Origin: Sergeia podlipaevii
Taxonomy: Eukaryota > Euglenozoa > Kinetoplastea > Trypanosomatida > Trypanosomatidae
DNA: 64,000 bases
Direction of reading: 5' to 3'
Assembly (NCBI GenBank): GCA_030849805.1
Contig: JASANZ010002228.1
Coordinates: forward strand, 17,305-81,304
Position numbers and translations under genes: made by a program. Below are positions 58,011-64,000 of this stretch, piece after piece; within the stretch, counting starts at the first letter, position 1; each line of letters begins with the position of its first letter. The notes below the pieces were generated by a model, which was not told where the DNA came from, made no database searches, and worked only from the letters and a program-made list of their open reading frames with translations.

Positions 58011-60509
58011 CTAGTAAGGATGGGAACCCATCTCTGATCCATCCTCAGCAGACGCGTGCTGTCCACGCACCTCGGGAGCCGCATTTCCCTGCTTCCAGCC
58101 GCCGTCCCTGTGGCATCGTGGGCATCGCGGCAATGTTTTCCAAGCTCGTGCGTCGTCACCCACAACAAATGTCTTGTAGTTGCAATGAGAGCACTGCACG
58201 TAGTGCTTCAGAGTTGTGCGAGTCTCTGTGCGATGGTGTGCCTTAAGACATGTTTCAGTGGCCTTGCTGTACCATCGTCCGCACCCGTAGCAGTACACTG
58301 CACGCACCTTCTGTGTGATGACTGCCTCGAGAGCCTTGATCGCCTTCTCTTGCTCGATCTGGCGATCCAAGTAAGCATTGAGACGCTTGTCTTCCTCCTC
58401 AGCACGCAGGTGATCGTGCGAGCTCGTCATACCATCGGCCACACGGCCAAGCAGCGTCCCGCTCCTTGGTTTATCACCGATACCAACCGCTGAGGCTGCG
58501 GCTGCGGCGTGTCGAAATGCCTCGGGAGCCTCACGCTGAAGAGCTCCAGCAACAGCCGCCACAAGTGCGCTCCTCTGGCCTCCAGCGCTCTGTGTCACCA
58601 CAGTCCTCGCACAGTCTCGCTGGGCCACCAGCACTCGCGCCTCCGCCGCTCCAGTTCCCTTCAGCGGCAAAAAAGAAGACGTACGTCCCGCATCCACGGG
58701 GGCGAACTTGCGCTTTATCGACTCCACCAGCTCGCGAGTGGTACACATCGTCGATTCTTTATGTTGTGACATACCGCTGCAACCACTACTGTTCGAAACT
58801 GGGACAGAGGGTAAAGCAGCAGCAGCAGATATTGGGGTAGCAGTTTTGACTCCGCTCGTGAAAGCAGTAGAAGCGGCTGTTCTTGTGCGCGAAACTGGCA
58901 TGGCATTATCAGTTGTACTGAGGCTGGCCTCTTTCATCATCTCTCCGTGCGTGCGCTTCCGCGCAGCCGGGGGCGTCGCCCCCACCTCAAGAGCCTGCGA
59001 GATCAGTCGCTGGTGCTCCTTGTGCGCTTCCTGCTGCCTCGCTGCATCAAGCACCGTGCGTCCGCGTGACGTCACGTTCATGGACCTTGCCGTAGGTCCT
59101 TGTATTGACCCTGCGCCACCTACTGCCTCCGGCTTGGGCACCGTCTTGGAGATCGCCAAGGGTGCGCCGCGGTGAACGCTGCCATACACGCCATCGCTGT
59201 CTGTACCGAGGCGATTGGCAGTGTGTTGTGCATCCCCCACGGGCAGTCCGCTCACCCCACGTACAGCAAGAAAGCCGGGATACGACAAGACCTTGGGATG
59301 CTTCTGGCGCTCTGCAATAGCTGCCGCGGTTGCGGCCAAGGGGCGTGGTCGCGGCTGTGCCGTCGTCATCGACGCAGGTGCGCCACCCAGGCGCATTGTG
59401 ACGGCTCCGCCCTTCATGGCAATAGCACTGGCTGGAGCTTTGGCGGAGAAGCCGTTTGCCGATGACGCTGACAGCCCCCGCACGACTTTGCTTAGATCCG
59501 CAGTGTGGTAGGAGCAGTGCTTCGTCTGCCGCTTGTTGATTAAGGACGCGCAACGTTCCCCGGTTTTGTGTGAGGTAGACTCGCACGTGCCAAGGTCAGC
59601 AGCAAAGCCCAGGAGGCGAGCGTTGTCGGGGTCCGAAAGCCTAATGAGAAAGTCGCCATCACGCTGCTGAGAATGCTGAGCGCCGCCGCTGCTGCTGCTG
59701 CTGCTGCTGCTACTCTGCACCTTCTCGAAACTGTGGACTGCCACCACAGCACCAACCATCAACTGTGTGTACAGCACGTCAAAAGCGCCACCACATAGCA
59801 AGAAAGCAAGCTCATCTGATGAGCTTGGGGAGCCACTGCACATGTTCCACAAGGTCACGACAGCGTAACGGCTTTTTGAACCTTGCTTTGGGTCCGTCTT
59901 TCGAGTGACTACGCCTACGCAGGTGCACGCCAGTGGCTGTAAAGAGGAGGCGGGGCTGCGCATAGCCGCTCTCACTCGGTCAAAAACAATGAATGGATAC
60001 TGAGAAAGCAGAACTGGGAACTGCTCAAAGCTACGCGTGACGCGACGCACAGCAATGCGAGACTGCAGCTCCATATGGGTTTGGAGAGGGTTTGACTTGG
60101 TCGTGGGACCGGTCCCTGTGCTATCATTGCGTAATGCATTGCTAGTAGAGTGTAGGATCATGAGTCCGCCTCCAGTAGGGCCGCTACTGCCAAGACTGTT
60201 GCCGAGTACAGTAGGAGGCCGGCTACGCTCTGGTGCCACAGCAGTGCGGGCAGCTGAAGCACAAGGTGGTGGGCCCATGGAAAGGCCACTCTTGATAGCA
60301 CTACTACTGGTGTCATTGCTGTTCACTGGCAGAGATGCGTTGCTGCTACGTATACTTGTATTACTTGAGCTCAGAATTGGTGCAGAGGAAGCTGTGGTCG
60401 CGGCATGAGGCAAGATTGGATCAGGTGAGGGCACAGTTGGTATTGATGAAACAGCGGTGACAACTACTGGCGCACTGAAGACCTCAAATAAATCCTCGTC
60501 GTCGCTCAT
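58011..60509 (-). CDS. MCM10: MCM10 DNA replication factor
   Basis: The ATG at 60509 gives MSDDEDLFEVF and 832 residues; the longer frame is a T-rich leader. The OB-fold region (about 150-300, with an internal serine run near 265-275) binds DNA and polymerase alpha in the family. A zinc finger follows with C309, C320, C332 and H335 in LGFAADLGTCE...GERC...HCSYH, the Mcm10 signature. Near the C-terminus a second zinc module (YCYGCGRWY, VQCSHCNYKTF, PRCPRCHRDGG) matches the C-terminal domain found in metazoan Mcm10. The N- and C-terminal arms are Ser/Thr-rich and low-complexity. Mcm10 activates the CMG helicase and loads polymerase alpha-primase in the nucleus. Both zinc modules are complete. 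Confidence 0.9.
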   Translation of the reverse strand: MSDDEDLFEVFSAPVVVTAVSSIPTVPSPDPILPHAATTASSAPILSSSNTSIRSSNASLPVNSNDTSSSAIKSGLSMGPPPCASAARTAVAPERSRPPTVLGNSLGSSGPTGGGLMILHSTSNALRNDSTGTGPTTKSNPLQTHMELQSRIAVRRVTRSFEQFPVLLSQYPFIVFDRVRAAMRSPASSLQPLACTCVGVVTRKTDPKQGSKSRYAVVTLWNMCSGSPSSSDELAFLLCGGAFDVLYTQLMVGAVVAVHSFEKVQSSSSSSSSSGGAQHSQQRDGDFLIRLSDPDNARLLGFAADLGTCESTSHKTGERCASLINKRQTKHCSYHTADLSKVVRGLSASSANGFSAKAPASAIAMKGGAVTMRLGGAPASMTTAQPRPRPLAATAAAIAERQKHPKVLSYPGFLAVRGVSGLPVGDAQHTANRLGTDSDGVYGSVHRGAPLAISKTVPKPEAVGGAGSIQGPTARSMNVTSRGRTVLDAARQQEAHKEHQRLISQALEVGATPPAARKRTHGEMMKEASLSTTDNAMPVSRTRTAASTAFTSGVKTATPISAAAALPSVPVSNSSGCSGMSQHKESTMCTTRELVESIKRKFAPVDAGRTSSFLPLKGTGAAEARVLVAQRDCARTVVTQSAGGQRSALVAAVAGALQREAPEAFRHAAAAASAVGIGDKPRSGTLLGRVADGMTSSHDHLRAEEEDKRLNAYLDRQIEQEKAIKALEAVITQKVRAVYCYGCGRWYSKATETCLKAHHRTETRTTLKHYVQCSHCNYKTFVVGDDARAWKTLPRCPRCHRDGGWKQGNAAPEVRGQHASAEDGSEMGSHPY

Positions 60510-61716
60510 AAATAGCAGAAAGTTAAAAAATAAAAAGAAGACGAAATAGTGAGCAGCTGAACAGACGCAACACGCAAGCAAAGAAGTTTGTGTGCAGAAT
60601 TAACAAAGAGAGAGAAAAAAACAAAGAGTGGAAAAAGATTATAGATCTATGAGAGCGATCCGTCTATGTAGTGTTGTATGTATATGTATATGTGTATATT
60701 TATTTATGTCTCTATGACGAAAGGGACCTTGTGAGTAGTAAATAACTGCTGCTGGGCTACAGTGAAGCAAGAAGGACAAAGAAAAGAGCAAAAATAAAAT
60801 GAGAAATTCAGCTTATACTATATGAGATACCATCAGCAATTTGCCTTTCAAGACAAACCTTCACCATTACTTGTATCGATCTCGTTGTCCGCTATGAAAG
60901 TCGTTAGCAGCCACACCCATTTGTTCTATACATGTGCTCTTATATGTATAGATACATGATTTCAAAAAATCCAACGATTGCTTTTTTTTATTATTCATTT
61001 TTAGAATTTGCTTTTACATACGTTCAAGGCCCTTTCCTGACCGAATCATTCAATTTGGTTCTCGGCTTATATCAGTTCTATAAAATATAAACGAGAAAAA
61101 AAAAAAAGTTGCAAAACATTTTGAAATCAGTATTTCTTTTTTTTTTTGTGTGTGTATATGTGCATGTACATTTGAAATGTATTCTAATGAAAAGGAAAAG
61201 AAGAAGAAAAAAACATGCAGTACGTCACAAAAAAAAAAAAAAAAAAGAATATCAACAATAATATATGGAAAAAATGAAGAGGGGTCAAGAAACATCATAC
61301 ACACCTGCTACTTGCCCTTTTCTTCCTTCTGTACATGTAACAACATCTTCCTTTCAAATAAAAGAGAGAAAGGAAATATAAATATATATATACAAACACG
61401 AAGGAAAGGAAACCCGAGAAAAACAGACTCCGATTCACAACGGGAAATGCATTTCTTTAAAAAAAAAAAAAAGTAAAGAAAGAAAAACAAAAGCATAAGT
61501 AACCTCTGCCAGAAGATTACCCAAGTCTTGATTTGTTTTCTTTTTCTTTTTTTTTGTTCAATCCAAAACTTTCCCACCTTCGCCATCACGTATCTCTCAA
61601 AGCTTTCTTCTACTACTTCTCAAACACACACACACACATAAATATATATTCAAAAAAAAAAAGCAAAAAGTCTCAGACAAAGGATCTCTCACGCATGACT
61701 CGCCCACACCATTCAG
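60510..61716. other. Long intergenic spacer, 1.2 kb
   Basis: A/T-rich with T/A runs near 61137-61147, 61230-61246 and 61458-61473 and a short CA run at 61625-61638. No gene or RNA gene recognised. Confidence 0.5.
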
Positions 61717-64000
61717 CTACATCGTACGGGATAATGGAGGAAGCACCACGCCAATGCTCGTATCCCGGCGTGGCTCGGGCCCACGGCTGGAGCGACCGCT
61801 GCTGCTGTTCTGTGAGCGGGAGCGCGAGCGGGAGCGTGAGCGGCGCCTCTTGCTCCGGCTAGAGGTCGAACGCTTCTTCTTCCGCTTTGCGCTACCTTTG
61901 CGCTTCTTCGAGCCGCCACGCTTCCTTTTTGCACTGCTACTACGTAGTGTGCCGTGCACCCTTGCACGAGGACTGTGCTTCATGAGGTACGAGCGGCGCC
62001 GCTGCTCTGCTGCCAGAGCTGCGGTCAAGAGAGAACCATCCGCCGCCACAGACATCTGCAAGGCACCTGGCCTTCCCCTTCCGTTCTTTCCAAGCGCTCC
62101 CATGCGACTTGGCGGAGCAGGCGTGCGCAGGCTGCTGGCACCGGGAATGTCCGCCATTCCTCCACGATCCTTCGCCTCATCTCGCGCAGCATTCGGGTCA
62201 ACCAGCACCCCAAGTGGTGCGGAGCCGGGCTCGTGGTGCGTCAAGGTCAAGTCACTCTCCGGCTTGGTATGAAAGCGAATCATGGGGCTGTTGTAGCTGA
62301 TGCCATCTGCATTCTCCGCCACCACCTGCACCGTGTAGTCGGTTGATGAAGACAAGTCTTCAACCGTGTGTGTAGTGTGGTGGGTAGTCGTGAGCAAGAT
62401 GGCGGAGTGGTCCTTGTGAGCGAGATACACGCGGAACGTGGTCAAGGAGAGGCGGCTAGCTCCCGAAAGTCCGTCCGCTGCAGCAGCACCTCCAGCAAGA
62501 GGGGCGGCCACACTGGTACTGGCGCCAGTAAGTGCAGCAAGATTCCTCACCTGCGGGGGTGGCAGCCACTCTAAAATGGCGGCAGAGCGCGAAAGTGCGG
62601 TGACCGCAAGCTGCGACACAGGCTCCGGCGGAGTGCCTGTGGAGAGGGACACAATCCCGGAGAAGTCACTGTATGGTGACGGTAGCGCAATCGCATTGGT
62701 GCCTGGGAGGACGGCCGTAGGGCCTTGAAGGTCGGGGCGGCGACAACACTTGACTCGGCATCGAAGACGCGTAATGGGACCTAGAATGCGGATCGGACAC
62801 ACAGTTGCCTCCACGGTATCTACGACACGCCAGTCGTAGAGAATGTTTCCAGTTGTGGCACGGCGCATCCCGCCAGCTAAGGCGCTGACGCTGCGACCGC
62901 CGCTGGGAATGTTGTCTGGGTTCACATAGTGCTGTTCCACCACATAGCGGTACCGCGCGTCCTGGCGCATGCTGCGAGGCGGGTTCCACTGCAGCGAGCA
63001 GTACTGCGCATTCACCTTTCGCAGCACAGCCCCAGTTGGTGGATACGGGGGCGTGTCAATAATGTGCTCTGACCACGCACCCCATTCGCCATTTGCGTCG
63101 AGCGCGCGCACACGCACCACGTACGTGGTGTCCATCTCCAACTTGTCCATGGAAAAGTGTACATCGCGGTCGTGCAGGTCCTCGCACTCAATCTCTGTCT
63201 CAATCTTGAACTTGACCTCGGCAGCGGCTGTGTTGCTCAGCACCTCCATGTCTGGGATCGCGGTATCAGTGTCTTCATCGGGTGAGTGCGCGCGGTCTGG
63301 GATGCGCTTGTCAACCATCCCGTTGCCCCCGTTCAGTGTGCTAGCAGGCGGGGTAAAGATCGACGCAATGTCCTCCGCCTTGCAGGCCACCAGCTGATAC
63401 CGCTTCACAGTGCCAACCTCGAGGGGCATCACTGAATCCTTGTCGTCAGCAGCGGCAGCTGCTGCTGGGATACTGCTGTTGCTCTTGTTGTTGGCGTCTG
63501 CGCTGGCTCCGCGTATCGTACCAGACGCAGAAACAATACGGGCAGTAGCGGGGCTCGCTGAGGGGACACCACCAGATGTGGGACGCTTGGGCACACGCAG
63601 TTCTGCAGTGGGAGGTGGCACGGTGTCCGGACTGGCAATCGCATCACCTGCAGAATTGTCAACCACATTGCCGCGTCGTCCCCACGTGAGTTCCGCCCTG
63701 TCGTGGAATATTTCTACAGAAACGGCAACTGGATTCAATGTGCAGCAGTGAACCGCCTTGGACCACAAGCCCCAGTCGGGCTCCCCGTAGCACGCCTGCA
63801 CCGCCAAAAGATACTCCGTTCCGGCAGTCAGGCCATCAATGCAGTAGTAGCGTACCTTCACGCCTTCCTCCTCGCTCACGCGGCACTCGCTCGGGGCCAG
63901 CGTGCGCTCCGCCGTGCCTTCCTGCGACTTGAGCACCACCACGTAGCTGACAGGCCGCATGATATCGTTCTCCCGGTCGCCTTCATCGCGATCCCAGGAG
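61717..64000 (-). CDS. Fibronectin type III repeat protein with RS-rich tail, N-terminus cut off by window edge
   Basis: The internal ATG at 63960 is not the start: the frame stays open for 13 more codons to the edge (SWDRDEGDRENDI then MRPVSY), and that segment supplies the conserved Trp of the first FN3 domain. At least four FN3 domains are seen: one ending CYGEPDWGLWSKAV, one around MDTTYVVRVRALDANGEWG with a long Ser/Ala-rich insertion before it, one with CSLQWNPPRS to RLRCRVKCCRRPD, and one from VTALSRSAAILEW to DYTVQVVAENADG. After these comes a low-complexity tail rich in Lys and Arg, with SRSRSRSRS repeats, resembling SR-protein tails. FN3 domains bind proteins; the tail would place it in the nucleus or on RNA or microtubules. 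There is no membrane segment in the visible part. Confidence 0.85.
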   Translation of the reverse strand, partial: SWDRDEGDRENDIMRPVSYVVVLKSQEGTAERTLAPSECRVSEEEGVKVRYYCIDGLTAGTEYLLAVQACYGEPDWGLWSKAVHCCTLNPVAVSVEIFHDRAELTWGRRGNVVDNSAGDAIASPDTVPPPTAELRVPKRPTSGGVPSASPATARIVSASGTIRGASADANNKSNSSIPAAAAAADDKDSVMPLEVGTVKRYQLVACKAEDIASIFTPPASTLNGGNGMVDKRIPDRAHSPDEDTDTAIPDMEVLSNTAAAEVKFKIETEIECEDLHDRDVHFSMDKLEMDTTYVVRVRALDANGEWGAWSEHIIDTPPYPPTGAVLRKVNAQYCSLQWNPPRSMRQDARYRYVVEQHYVNPDNIPSGGRSVSALAGGMRRATTGNILYDWRVVDTVEATVCPIRILGPITRLRCRVKCCRRPDLQGPTAVLPGTNAIALPSPYSDFSGIVSLSTGTPPEPVSQLAVTALSRSAAILEWLPPPQVRNLAALTGASTSVAAPLAGGAAAADGLSGASRLSLTTFRVYLAHKDHSAILLTTTHHTTHTVEDLSSSTDYTVQVVAENADGISYNSPMIRFHTKPESDLTLTHHEPGSAPLGVLVDPNAARDEAKDRGGMADIPGASSLRTPAPPSRMGALGKNGRGRPGALQMSVAADGSLLTAALAAEQRRRSYLMKHSPRARVHGTLRSSSAKRKRGGSKKRKGSAKRKKKRSTSSRSKRRRSRSRSRSRSQNSSSGRSSRGPEPRRDTSIGVVLPPLSRTM

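Overview
The window looks like nuclear DNA of a trypanosomatid (Kinetoplastea). All 30 genes I can support lie on the minus strand, with no strand switch and no sign of cis-introns. Coding blocks are GC-balanced. They are separated by 0.3-1.9 kb AT-rich spacers full of A-runs on the given strand, which read as polypyrimidine tracts on the coding strand, as expected for a polycistronic unit processed by spliced-leader trans-splicing. Trypanosomatid-type proteins (Aurora-like and NEK-like kinases, calcineurin A, a PPR protein, a PXMP4-like organelle membrane protein, large orphan coiled-coil proteins) support this. I cannot name the species. The UDP-rhamnose-type epimerase/reductase is most compatible with a non-T. 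brucei lineage.

Transcription runs from the right edge to the left. From right: a truncated fibronectin-III protein with an RS-rich tail (61717-64000), MCM10 (58011-60509), PXMP4-like protein (56869-57597), a helical orphan (54766-56097), a MATH-BTB-BTB protein (52138-53991), a BRCC36-like deubiquitinase (50152-51093), an Aurora-like pseudokinase (46358-49579), an RRM-like protein, a single-pass membrane protein, a four-CxxC zinc protein, phosphatidylinositol synthase (41354-42034), a 1453-residue coiled-coil protein (36075-40436), a double twin-CX9C protein, a rhamnose-pathway reductase, a FYVE-kinase fusion (31062-32543), a J-domain protein, calcineurin A (25623-27140), a PPR protein (21474-23882), a probably acylated orphan, a three-copy tandem array of ~100-residue proteins (17417-19603), a 90-residue membrane protein, an ATP-grasp/SET fusion (14188-15768), a NEK kinase, a small basic protein, two adjacent PqiA/LetA-like membrane proteins (4321-9863), a small orphan, and a left-edge truncated coiled-coil gene (1-1519).

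The genes do not form one pathway, as expected for trypanosomatid clusters. The most interesting items are the adjacent pair of eukaryotic PqiA/LetA-like proteins with large Cys-containing N-terminal domains on the non-cytosolic side (a candidate lipid-transport system), the fusion of a D-Ala-D-Ala-ligase-like ATP-grasp domain to a SET domain, the Aurora-family protein that has lost its catalytic aspartate, and the tandem array in which a core block is almost identical between copies while the ends have diverged and one copy appears to have lost its original start codon inside an AAT microsatellite.

Several starts were moved inward from the longest open frame, because those frames begin at non-ATG codons or translate the polypyrimidine tract. 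No tRNA, rRNA, CRISPR or transposable element was recognised.
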